From F22 sp963675625 (GTDB lineage Bacteria > Bacteroidota > Bacteroidia > Bacteroidales > Bacteroidaceae), in the NCBI GenBank assembly GCA_963675625.1, contig OY776497.1, positions 992,001 through 1,056,000 on the forward strand: a stretch of 64,000 nt of DNA, given 5' to 3'. Positions 26,926 to 35,681 of the stretch are shown piece by piece. Numbering within the stretch: position 1 is the stretch's first letter; the number at the start of each line of letters is the position of its first letter. The position numbers and the translations under genes are program-made. The notes below the pieces were generated by a model. It searched no databases. It saw only the letters and a program-made list of their open reading frames with translations, and was not told where the DNA came from.

Positions 26926-28641
26926 ATGACAGAAAATATGACAAATGAAACTTCAACTGAAAAGCGTAGCTTGCACTTTATTGAGCAAGCTGTAATCGCC
27001 GATTTAGAAGCAGGTAAAAACGGCAAAAAAATTCAAACCCGTTTCCCTCCAGAACCTAACGGGTACTTGCATATCGGACACGCCAAAGCCTTCATTCTTG
27101 ACTTTGGTATTGCTGCTCAGTATGGTGGTACATGCAACTTACGTTTTGATGACACCAATCCTGAAAAAGAAGACACAGAATATGTAGATTCAATTAAGGA
27201 AGACATCAAATGGCTAGGGTGCAAATGGGATAATATATACTATGCCTCAGATTATTTCCAACAAATCTGGGATTTTGCTGTTGAACTGATTCATAAAGGG
27301 CATGCTTATATAGATGAGCAAACAGCAGAGGAAATAGCTAACCAAAAAGGTACTCCAACAACACCTGGAAAAGAAAGCCCATATCGCAACCGTCCAATAG
27401 AAGAGAGCCTTGAGCTCTTTGAAAAGATGAACAGTGGAGAATTAGAGGAAGGATCAATGGTTTTACGTGCAAAAATTGACATGTCACACGCCAATATGCA
27501 CTTCCGTGACCCGATCATATATCGCATCATTAAAACTCCTCATCATCGAACTGGAACAACATGGAATGCCTATCCAATGTATGACTTTGCTCATGGCCAA
27601 AGCGATTACTTAGAAGGTGTCACACACTCGTTGTGCACGCTTGAGTTTGAGGTACACCGTCCACTGTATAACTATTTTGTTGAATTGATGAAGGACTCAA
27701 CACTAGCTCGCACAGATGGCCGTCAACCAAGACAGATTGAATTCAATCGTCTTAACTTGACGTATACAGTAATGAGTAAAAGAAAATTGCTCACTCTAGT
27801 GAAGGAAGGGTTAGTACATGGATGGGATGACCCACGTATGCCAACACTCTGTGGTTACCGTCGTCGTGGCTATTCTCCTGAATCAATCCACATGTTTATT
27901 GATAGAATTGGATACACGAAATACGAAGCCCTCAATGACATTTCGCTTCTTGAATCTGCAGTACGTGAAGATTTAAACAAACGAGCTATTCGCGTTTCAG
28001 GAGTCCTAGATCCAGTAAAATTAACCATTACCAACTACCCAGAAGGCCAAGTTGAAATGATGGAAGCAGTCAATAATCCAGAGGATGAAAACAGCGATGT
28101 TCATACTATCCCATTTAGTGGGCAACTATGGATGGAACGCGAGGATTTCATGGAAGATGCTCCAAAGAAATTCTTCCGTATGACCCCTGGACAAGAAGTA
28201 CGTCTAAAAAATGCTTACATTGTAAAATGTACTGGTTGTCAAAAAGATGCCAACGGCAAAATAGTAGAAATTTTCTGTGAATACGACCCTAATACTAAAA
28301 GTGGTATGCCTGAGTCTAAACGTAAAGTCAAAGGCACGTTACACTGGTTGAGTCGTGAACACTGCATACCAGCTGAAGTAAGACTATACGATCGCCTTTT
28401 CCGTGTAGAAAATCCTGGTGCAGAAGCATCAGAAGATTTTCGTACTTTATTGAATCCTGATTCTTTGAAAGTATTAAAGGAGTGCTACGTAGAACCATAT
28501 GCTGGAAGTCTTGATGTAGGTAGCTATATGCAATTTCAACGCTTAGGTTATTTTACTCTAGATCCAGACACTAAAAAGGAAGGTCGCCTGATATTCAATA
28601 GAACAGTGGGACTTCGTGACACATGGAGCAAAATGAAATAA
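26926..28641 (+). CDS. glnS: Glutaminyl-tRNA synthetase
   Basis: A class I aminoacyl-tRNA synthetase charging tRNA-Gln directly. The 571 residues include PPEPNGYLHIGHAKA (HIGH at 49-52), the KMSKS-equivalent VMSKRKL (about 282-288) and a complete anticodon-binding C-terminal beta-barrel region. A second start, ATG at 26938, is possible. It heads a probable operon with dedA (15 bp later), wza-like and wzc-like genes, with no terminator in between. Confidence 0.96.
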   Translation: MTENMTNETSTEKRSLHFIEQAVIADLEAGKNGKKIQTRFPPEPNGYLHIGHAKAFILDFGIAAQYGGTCNLRFDDTNPEKEDTEYVDSIKEDIKWLGCKWDNIYYASDYFQQIWDFAVELIHKGHAYIDEQTAEEIANQKGTPTTPGKESPYRNRPIEESLELFEKMNSGELEEGSMVLRAKIDMSHANMHFRDPIIYRIIKTPHHRTGTTWNAYPMYDFAHGQSDYLEGVTHSLCTLEFEVHRPLYNYFVELMKDSTLARTDGRQPRQIEFNRLNLTYTVMSKRKLLTLVKEGLVHGWDDPRMPTLCGYRRRGYSPESIHMFIDRIGYTKYEALNDISLLESAVREDLNKRAIRVSGVLDPVKLTITNYPEGQVEMMEAVNNPEDENSDVHTIPFSGQLWMEREDFMEDAPKKFFRMTPGQEVRLKNAYIVKCTGCQKDANGKIVEIFCEYDPNTKSGMPESKRKVKGTLHWLSREHCIPAEVRLYDRLFRVENPGAEASEDFRTLLNPDSLKVLKECYVEPYAGSLDVGSYMQFQRLGYFTLDPDTKKEGRLIFNRTVGLRDTWSKMK

Positions 28642-28656
28642 CAAACATATTTCGCA

Positions 28657-29307
28657 ATGATTGAAACACTTTTGCAAGGATTGATAGACAATCTGAATTA
28701 CTGGACCATCACTATATTGATGGCAATTGAGAGTTCATTTATACCCTTTCCCTCCGAGGTTGTCATACCACCAGCAGCGTGGAAAGCAGCACAAGGAAAC
28801 GAATTGAATATTTTCTTAGTTATTCTCTTTGCCACTATCGGTGCTTGCATCGGTGCTTTGATCAACTATTTCCTCGCTTTATGGCTAGGTCGTCCTATTG
28901 TATATAGATTTGCCGATAGTAAATTTGGACGAATGTGCTTACTTAATCAAGAAAAAGTTGTACATGCAGAAGAATATTTTGAAAAAAATGGCGTTGTATC
29001 GACTTTAGTAGGCCGACTTATTCCAGCAGTACGTCAACTGATATCTATTCCAGCTGGTCTTGCTCGTATGCCTTTGGGCACTTTCTTGTTATATACAGCA
29101 ATTGGAGCTGGGGTTTGGAATAGTATTTTGGCACTCATCGGGTATTTACTGGCGCAAGTTCCAGGTATGCAAGAAAAGGACTTGATTCCAACCGTAAAAG
29201 AATATAGCCACATTATTGGTGGGTGTATAGCACTCGTTGTAATTGTAGCATTAGTCGTTCTGTTCTTTAGAAAAAAAAGAAAATCTCATAGACAAAAAAT
29301 CAGCTAA
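28657..29307 (+). CDS. DedA family membrane protein
   Basis: A 216-residue inner-membrane protein of the DedA/SNARE-associated superfamily, members of which have been implicated in undecaprenyl-phosphate or other phospholipid recycling across the membrane. The family marks are ESSFIPFPSEVVIPPAAW near the N-terminus, GRPIVYRFADSKFGR, and the VGRLIPAVRQLISIPAGLARMPLGTF segment containing the conserved Arg residues. A basic tail (RKKRKSHRQKIS) ends it. The next gene is a polysaccharide export lipoprotein, consistent with a lipid-carrier role, although this is inference. Confidence 0.9.
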   Translation: MIETLLQGLIDNLNYWTITILMAIESSFIPFPSEVVIPPAAWKAAQGNELNIFLVILFATIGACIGALINYFLALWLGRPIVYRFADSKFGRMCLLNQEKVVHAEEYFEKNGVVSTLVGRLIPAVRQLISIPAGLARMPLGTFLLYTAIGAGVWNSILALIGYLLAQVPGMQEKDLIPTVKEYSHIIGGCIALVVIVALVVLFFRKKRKSHRQKIS

Positions 29308-29347
29308 TTACATTATACTTAGACATTAAATTAAAGAAAGTATCAAT

Positions 29348-30151
29348 ATGAATTCATGGAACAAACTAACAGCAGTTTTCATACTGCTCTTCACGGTGCT
29401 TATAACCAGTTGTAGCTCGTATAAGCAGGTACCTTATTTGCAAGAAGCAGAACATTTTAAGTCACAGCCAAATCAAAAGATGTACGATGCCAAGATTATG
29501 CCCAAAGATCTTTTGACTGTTATTGTGTCTTGTGAAGATCCAGTTTTGGCAGTGCCATTCAACTTTGTAGCTGCAACACGTGGGACGCAAAATGTAGTTA
29601 CAGAAGTATCTATGGGGAGTCGAGGTACTTTACAAAGTTATTTGGTAGACAACGATGGATATATTGAAATGCCAGTATTAGGTCGGGTAAAAATTGGTGG
29701 ATTAAACAAACGTGAAGCTGAAGCAGTAATTGCTAATCGAGTAAAAGCATACATCAAAGCACCGATGGTAACAGTACGTATGGCCAACTACAAAATATCA
29801 GTGCTTGGAGAAGTTATGCATCCAAGTACATTCACCGTTCCTAACGAAAAAATCAATATTTTTGAAGCTCTTGCCCTAGCTGGTGATATGACTATTTATG
29901 GTATGCGTACCAATGTCAAATTAATTAGAGAACAAAGTAATGGTGAGAAGCATATTGAAATTTTAGATTTAACATCCTCCGATGTAATCAATTCACCTTA
30001 TTATTATTTACAACAAAACGACATCTTATACGTACAGCCTAATAAAACTAAAGCTAAGAACTCAGATATCAGCCAAAGTACAACTATTTGGATTTCTGTC
30101 ACAAGTATTCTGTTGTCTGTAGCTAATTTAGTCATTGCTATAACTAACTAA
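29348..30151 (+). CDS. Polysaccharide export outer-membrane lipoprotein (Wza family)
   Basis: A 267-residue lipoprotein: signal peptide with lipobox LITSC (Cys22), then a Poly_export domain (MPKDLLTVIVSCEDPVLAVPFNF...), a tolerant beta-grasp SLBB segment (YKISVLGEVMHPSTFTVPNEKINIFEALALAGDMT) and a C-terminal hydrophobic segment (about 245-265). It would form the outer-membrane channel for capsule or exopolysaccharide. It ends 5 bp before the Wzc-like kinase gene, the usual export pair. Confidence 0.92.
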   Translation: MNSWNKLTAVFILLFTVLITSCSSYKQVPYLQEAEHFKSQPNQKMYDAKIMPKDLLTVIVSCEDPVLAVPFNFVAATRGTQNVVTEVSMGSRGTLQSYLVDNDGYIEMPVLGRVKIGGLNKREAEAVIANRVKAYIKAPMVTVRMANYKISVLGEVMHPSTFTVPNEKINIFEALALAGDMTIYGMRTNVKLIREQSNGEKHIEILDLTSSDVINSPYYYLQQNDILYVQPNKTKAKNSDISQSTTIWISVTSILLSVANLVIAITN

Positions 30152-30156
30152 GCAAA

Positions 30157-32607
30157 ATGAACGAAAATATACATTCTCAATTAAATAAAGATGCCCAACA
30201 GGAGGAATCTATAAATTATGCAGCAATCATTGATGCTGTGTTAAGTCATTGGTTTTGGTATGCTCTGAGTATAATAGTGTGCTTGGCTCTAGGCTACCTA
30301 TATATAAAAAGATCAACTCCAGTATACAGCATACAATCAACCATCATGATTAAAGATGAAATGCGTGGTGGGGGTAGTGTTGGTGCAGATGCTCGTATGC
30401 TTGAAGGACTTGGGGTTATCGCCAACTCGAACAATATTGATAATGAGATCATTGTAATGGGGTCACGTACTATTGTTGCACAAACACTGCTTGACACAAA
30501 ACAATATGTAGTCTATTACAAAGAAGGAATGCTGCGTGACACAGAATTATATAAGAGTTCTCCCATTCTTGCAGACATGGCCACAAATGATTTACGTAAT
30601 TTGGCAGGTGCCATTGAGCTTGAATTGGAACAAAAAGAAGATAACACATGGAATGTAACTTATCCAAGTGAAATAGTAATAGATGATGACAATATAGAAT
30701 CAACTATAAATGTCAAAGGTTTTCCAGCAACAATCCCAACTGCTCTTGGTAATGTTATTTTGGCAACTAACAAAGACCAATCTGTAGAACTTGATGGAAA
30801 AAAATTGAAAATTTGGGTCGTATCCCCTATGCTGATGGCACCAGGGGTTGCAGGTGCTATTAGTATTATGCCTGCGTCAAAAATGACTTCAATAGCTTCT
30901 ATTACATACAACAGTACAAATCCCCAAAAAGGAGTAGATTTCGTAAATCAATTGGTACGCGTATACAATCGTGATTCAAATAATGACAAAAATCAAGTAG
31001 CACTACGTACAGAAGCGTTTATTAAGGAACGCCTTGCAATCATTAGCGGTGAATTGAGCGTAACTGAAAACGAGTTGGAACAATACAAGCGCAATACAGG
31101 ATTGGTCGATTTAAAAGCAAATGCTGCTTTGTCACTAAAAGGGAATAGCGAATATTCCAAAAGAAGTGCTGAAAATTCAACACAATTAAATCTTGTAAAC
31201 TACCTAGAACAATATATTCGGGATGAAAAAAACACTTCAGAAGTCATCCCTACAAATGTTGGTCTAAATGATATTCCTTTATCTTCTCAGATTTCTGAGT
31301 ACAACGAGGCATTATTGGAATATAAACGTTTGCTCAAAAATTCAAATGAAAATAACCCAGTACTTAAGCGTTCGCACGAAAAAATCGAGTCTTTTCGCAA
31401 TAGTATTTTGACTACAATTTCTAGTGTCCGCAATGGTTTAGAAATCATGCAAAAGGATTTAGATAGACAAGTAGGCCGATTCGATAATTTGATCAAAAAT
31501 GCTCCTGCTCAGGAAAGAGCCCTTGCTAATATCACGCGTCAACGTGAGATTAAGTCTGGATTATATCTTCTATTACTAGAAAAAAGAGAACAAAATTCTA
31601 TCAATATTGCTGCGCAAGCAGATAATGCGAAAGTGGTAGATACTGCAATGTCAACGCGTAATCCAGTATCTCCACGTAAAAAAATGATTATGCTCATTGC
31701 TTTATTTTTCGCATTAGCTATTCCAAGTGCTATACTATATATTAAGTACTTATTGCACTATCAAATAGATCATAGAGGTGATATCGACAAATTAACTACT
31801 TTACCAATTCTCGGTGATATTCCACTAGAAGAAGATTTCAAAGATTCTCGTGAAGTTAGTGTAGCCGTAAAAGAAGGAACAAATAACACTGTAGCGGAAG
31901 CTTTCCGTCAATTACGAACTAATCTCAACTTCACTTTAGTTGCACCAAACAACAAAGTAGTTGTTGTGACCTCAACGACTGGTGGTGAAGGGAAAACGTT
32001 TGTAGCAGCCAATTTGGGTATCTCTCTCGCATTACTTGGAAAAAAAGTTATTGTAGCAGGATTAGATTTACGTAAACCACGTATAGCATCAGCCTTTGGC
32101 CTAAACGAACATGTAGATGGTGCAAGCAATTACCTATTAGATGCAAGAACAGACTTAGATGCTTTGATTAAGCATCCACAAGGAGTACCTGAGTCACTAG
32201 ATATTCTTCCAGCTGGCCATATTCCTCCTAACCCCGCAGAATTGTTAAGTCATGACTCGCTCACAACTTTAATGAATGAATTGCGAGAACGCTATGACTA
32301 TGTTATTCTTGATTGTGCACCTAGTGCTTTGGTTTCCGATACACAAATTGTTGCCCGAGTAGCCGATTCTACATGTTATGTCTTACGTGCTGGGGTTACT
32401 GCTAAGAAGGATGTCAATTATGTAAATATGCTGAGCCAAAACTCTCGTCTTCCTAATATCGGATTCATTATTAATGCTGCGGAGTATAAAAGAAAACGCT
32501 ATGGATACGGATATGGGTATGGATACGGATATGGTGGCTATGGATATGGATACGGGTATGGAGATGACGATGACCAAACAAAATCCAAAAAGAAAAAGAA
32601 GAAATAG
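30157..32607 (+). CDS. Polysaccharide co-polymerase / BY-kinase (Wzc family)
   Basis: An 816-residue tyrosine autokinase that controls polysaccharide chain length. A Wzz domain lies between two membrane segments (about 33-50 and 505-525), with a periplasmic coiled coil, then a cytoplasmic BY-kinase domain: Walker A TSTTGGEGKT (about 605-614), Walker A' LDLRKPR (about 634-640) and Walker B ILDCAPS (about 716-722). The C-terminus is a run of alternating Tyr and Gly (10 Tyr in 21 residues) followed by DDDD and poly-Lys: an extreme form of the tyrosine cluster that is phosphorylated in this family. Confidence 0.94.
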   Translation: MNENIHSQLNKDAQQEESINYAAIIDAVLSHWFWYALSIIVCLALGYLYIKRSTPVYSIQSTIMIKDEMRGGGSVGADARMLEGLGVIANSNNIDNEIIVMGSRTIVAQTLLDTKQYVVYYKEGMLRDTELYKSSPILADMATNDLRNLAGAIELELEQKEDNTWNVTYPSEIVIDDDNIESTINVKGFPATIPTALGNVILATNKDQSVELDGKKLKIWVVSPMLMAPGVAGAISIMPASKMTSIASITYNSTNPQKGVDFVNQLVRVYNRDSNNDKNQVALRTEAFIKERLAIISGELSVTENELEQYKRNTGLVDLKANAALSLKGNSEYSKRSAENSTQLNLVNYLEQYIRDEKNTSEVIPTNVGLNDIPLSSQISEYNEALLEYKRLLKNSNENNPVLKRSHEKIESFRNSILTTISSVRNGLEIMQKDLDRQVGRFDNLIKNAPAQERALANITRQREIKSGLYLLLLEKREQNSINIAAQADNAKVVDTAMSTRNPVSPRKKMIMLIALFFALAIPSAILYIKYLLHYQIDHRGDIDKLTTLPILGDIPLEEDFKDSREVSVAVKEGTNNTVAEAFRQLRTNLNFTLVAPNNKVVVVTSTTGGEGKTFVAANLGISLALLGKKVIVAGLDLRKPRIASAFGLNEHVDGASNYLLDARTDLDALIKHPQGVPESLDILPAGHIPPNPAELLSHDSLTTLMNELRERYDYVILDCAPSALVSDTQIVARVADSTCYVLRAGVTAKKDVNYVNMLSQNSRLPNIGFIINAAEYKRKRYGYGYGYGYGYGGYGYGYGYGDDDDQTKSKKKKKK
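32500..32562 (+). repeat. Hexanucleotide-based (TAy GGn) repeat encoding the Wzc Tyr-Gly tail
   Basis: Sixty-three bases made of TAT/TAC alternating with GGA/GGG/GGT, interrupted once by GGT GGC. It encodes 10 Tyr and 11 Gly. Gain or loss of a 6-bp unit would change tyrosine number without a frameshift. Confidence 0.9.
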
Positions 32608-32628
32608 AACGATCTAGTTACATATTTT

Positions 32629-32675
32629 AAATCGGACCTATCAAAACATATTGATAGGCCCGATTTTATTTTATA
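32629..32675 (+). terminator. Intrinsic terminator of the glnS-dedA-wza-wzc unit
   Basis: AAATCGGaCCTATCAA (32629-32644) pairs with TTGATAGGcCCGATTT (32651-32666), one mismatch, 6-nt loop, followed by TATTTTAT. Confidence 0.92.
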
Positions 32676-32693
32676 CAAATGTGAGTGTATCTA

Positions 32694-35204
32694 TTAAATA
32701 AACAAATTGATATTGGACTTATCTGCACGGTTAATGTATGTTGCAACACCACCATAGTTCACTTCATCCATCAACTCCTCAGCTTTAACCCCCATCACAT
32801 CCATTGACATCTGACAAGCTATAAATTCCACTCCATTATCAAGAGCTTGTTGACGAAGAGATTCCAATTCATCTACACCACGTAATTTCATGATATAACG
32901 CATCATCAACGGTCCCATGCCCAACATATTCATTTTAGACATACCTAACTTCCGTGAATGACTTGGTAACATCCACCCAAACATACGTCCGAAGATATCT
33001 TTCTTTACACTTGGTTTATTGGCCTTCTTAATCACATTGAGACCCCAAAAAGTAAAAAATATACTCACTTTTTGTCCAGTTGCTGCAGCGCCATTAGCGA
33101 TCACAAATGTAGCCAAAGCCTTATCAAGGTCATCACTAAACATAACTAATGTACGATTAGCTGGTGCTGCTACACCGTCTCTTGTCTGTTTCATTTCTTC
33201 ACAATTTCCTTTTTCCAACACAGCCGTATATCTCCCATCATTGGTTGTCTTATCCAAAACATGATTACCAGTAGAATCACACCAAGCATCGATGTCTCTA
33301 TAGAAGGCAGAATCTGTAGAAGTTACTTTTAATTTTTGTCCTGCACTAAGCACATCCATTTCATGCTTAACACGCATTATTGGACCAGGACATTGTAAGC
33401 CACAGGCATCTACTACAACCATTTCTGTTTCAACATCTTCAGAGGCAATTTTAGCATTATAAAGTTTAACTGGTTCACTCACTATTCCATCCTCATTAGT
33501 AAATTGATTCCAATCGGTCAAGTCAGATACCACAGGAGCTGTAGCAGCCTTATATATTTTTAATCCTCCCACTAGATTGCGTACTTGAAAGCCTTCACTC
33601 ATTAAGATACGTTGAGCTAAATATCCACGCAGGCCAACTGCACAGAAGACAATAACAGGCTTACTTTTATCTATCTTATCTAACTGACTACGCATTCCAT
33701 CTAATGGTACATGAATAGCTCCAGGTAATGTACCCATGTTCACTTCTTCATCAAAACGCACGTCGACCAACTGTGGAGTATCCTCTGTTTGAAGTCCAGC
33801 TTGATAAGCTCCAACAATCTCTTGAACTTCACGCCAATAGGCAACTGGCATAGATTTATTCAACACGTTCACAGCAGCATAACCTGCGATAGCGATAGGA
33901 TCTTTTGCTGATGAAAATGGAGGAGCATAAGCATGTTCCAACTCCATCAAATCATAGACTGTCAACCCATGCTTAATGTGAATAGCCAGTTGATCAATAC
34001 GTTTATCAACACCATCAAAACCTATAATTTGTCCACCTAACAATCGTCCCGTTTCTGGATGAAACATCAACTTAATCGTCATCTGATTGGCACCTGGATA
34101 ATAACCCGCATGACTTCCTCCATGAGTTGTAATAGTTTTATATGGCATACCTAGCGCCTTTAGTTTCTTTGCCGCCAATCCAGTACTTGCGACTGTCATA
34201 TCAAAAACTTTGGCAATAGAAGTCCCAATGGCTCCTTCGTACTTTGTCACATTACCATGCACCATATTATCAGCAACAATACGCCCTTGACGATTGGCTG
34301 GATTAGCTAAATAATTCAACCAAGGCTGACCAGTAATAGGATGTGGAAATTCAATTGCATCACCCACTGCATAAATATCTTTAGCCGAGGTCTCCAAATA
34401 TTCATTCACCCAAATACCATGAGCTTCGCCTATTTTCAACCCCGAATTTATGGCTAACTGTGTAGCAGGACGAACACCGATAGATAAAATAACCAAATCC
34501 GCCTCTAACTGCTGACCACTATTCATTTTAATTGTTAGCCCTTTATTTGTCGATTCAAAACCACTTACAGCTTCTTCAAGACAAAGTTTCACTCCTTTTT
34601 GTAATAAATGTTCATGAGCTATACTAGCAATAGAATAATCGACAGGTGCCATTACTTGGTTCTGCATTTCAACAATAGCCACTTGTGCACCAGCCTCATG
34701 CAGATTTTCTGCCATCTCTAATCCTATAAAACCAGCTCCTACGATAACAGCACGCTTGACATCATGTGCTTTCATATAAGCATAAATAGCGTCTGTATCC
34801 TGTACATTACGCAATGTAAAGATACCTGGAGAATCGATACCTGGCAAAGCAGGACGCACTGGATTTGCACCAGGAGATAACAACAATTTGTCATACGATT
34901 CTTCTATATTAGTTCCATCTGCACGATGCAAAGTCACCACTTTTTTCTGTGTATCGATTGCCATAGCCTCTGTTAAGACACGTACATCAACACGGAAACG
35001 TGTACCAAATGCTTCAGGTGTTTGTACAAACAATTGGTCACGATCTGTAATAACTCCACCTAAATAATAAGGGAGTCCACAATTGGCATAAGAGATGTAT
35101 GGTCCCTTTTCCACAAGTATAATTTCAGCATTTTCGTCAGTACGTCGAATACGTGCTGCAGCAGTAGCACCTCCCGCTACGCCACCAATAATAAGATGTT
35201 TCAT
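32694..35204 (-). CDS. CoA-disulfide reductase-like flavoprotein fused to rhodanese, TusA and DsrE domains
   Basis: An 836-residue fusion, using the ATG at 35204 (an upstream GTG adds two codons). Residues 1-445 are an FAD/NAD(P)H pyridine nucleotide-disulfide oxidoreductase with GGVAGGATAAARIRR, the single redox Cys42 in YANCGLPYY, GAGFIGLEMAENL and the dimerisation domain. Next come a rhodanese domain (active Cys near 520, FCAVGLRGY), a TusA domain (DACGLQCPGP, Cys near 604) and a DsrE2-like domain ending with FIACQMSMDVMGV. Each module can carry a persulfide sulfur, suggesting sulfane-sulfur reduction and relay or CoA/polysulfide metabolism. It is monocistronic with a strong promoter. Confidence 0.92.
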   Translation of the reverse strand: MKHLIIGGVAGGATAAARIRRTDENAEIILVEKGPYISYANCGLPYYLGGVITDRDQLFVQTPEAFGTRFRVDVRVLTEAMAIDTQKKVVTLHRADGTNIEESYDKLLLSPGANPVRPALPGIDSPGIFTLRNVQDTDAIYAYMKAHDVKRAVIVGAGFIGLEMAENLHEAGAQVAIVEMQNQVMAPVDYSIASIAHEHLLQKGVKLCLEEAVSGFESTNKGLTIKMNSGQQLEADLVILSIGVRPATQLAINSGLKIGEAHGIWVNEYLETSAKDIYAVGDAIEFPHPITGQPWLNYLANPANRQGRIVADNMVHGNVTKYEGAIGTSIAKVFDMTVASTGLAAKKLKALGMPYKTITTHGGSHAGYYPGANQMTIKLMFHPETGRLLGGQIIGFDGVDKRIDQLAIHIKHGLTVYDLMELEHAYAPPFSSAKDPIAIAGYAAVNVLNKSMPVAYWREVQEIVGAYQAGLQTEDTPQLVDVRFDEEVNMGTLPGAIHVPLDGMRSQLDKIDKSKPVIVFCAVGLRGYLAQRILMSEGFQVRNLVGGLKIYKAATAPVVSDLTDWNQFTNEDGIVSEPVKLYNAKIASEDVETEMVVVDACGLQCPGPIMRVKHEMDVLSAGQKLKVTSTDSAFYRDIDAWCDSTGNHVLDKTTNDGRYTAVLEKGNCEEMKQTRDGVAAPANRTLVMFSDDLDKALATFVIANGAAATGQKVSIFFTFWGLNVIKKANKPSVKKDIFGRMFGWMLPSHSRKLGMSKMNMLGMGPLMMRYIMKLRGVDELESLRQQALDNGVEFIACQMSMDVMGVKAEELMDEVNYGGVATYINRADKSNINLFI

Positions 35205-35207
35205 ATT

Positions 35208-35276
35208 CACCAGTATAATTGTTGAGTTTTATTATATTCTGGTGCAAAGATACGCACTATAAAAGAGGCTATCAAA
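35208..35276 (-). promoter_or_regulatory. Promoter of the CoA-disulfide reductase fusion, with leader inverted repeat
   Basis: TTTG (35273-35276), 20-bp spacer, TATCTTTG (35245-35252). Directly downstream, CACCAG (minus, 35239-35244) and CTGGTG (35208-35213) form an inverted repeat spanning the transcription start and the start codon region, a candidate operator or hairpin. Confidence 0.8.
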
Positions 35277-35368
35277 CAGATATTATCTATGGTATAATAG
35301 ACGCTACCTATAGCCTGAAAGCGCGCTAGATATAAGGAGAAAAAAGAGAATTATAAGATAGGAAAAGT

Positions 35369-35656
35369 TTATCGAAATATAATATCTTTAATAACTTTTG
35401 CACGAACCTCATTATTGAGTCTACGCACCAAGTCATCACGTCCCATCATAAGTTCTTGACGAAGTGCTGCAGAAGTTAGCTTAACATATAAAATATCTCC
35501 TTGAATATACACTTCACGTGTGTGTTTAGTAATCAACGGGTTAAGTTCCATCCATGCTTTCTTGATCATGACATGTTGATACGGATGCTCCAATCCTTGA
35601 TTGCGCATGATTGTTTGTACGATCAAATCGACCTTAATGGATCCTTTTCTTTTCAT
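35369..35656 (-). CDS. DUF721 (DciA-like) protein
   Basis: A 95-residue protein of the DUF721/DciA family; DciA proteins assist loading of the replicative helicase in bacteria lacking DnaC/DnaI. Seen are the conserved core WMELNPLITKHTREVYIQGDILYVKLTSAALRQELMMGRDDLVRRLN and a short basic N-terminus. It is 25 bp behind recF on the same strand, in agreement with the frequent association of this family with recF or gyrase genes. Confidence 0.85.
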   Translation of the reverse strand: MKRKGSIKVDLIVQTIMRNQGLEHPYQHVMIKKAWMELNPLITKHTREVYIQGDILYVKLTSAALRQELMMGRDDLVRRLNNEVRAKVIKDIIFR

Positions 35657-35681
35657 AAGTATACACTAAATCTTTATTTGA

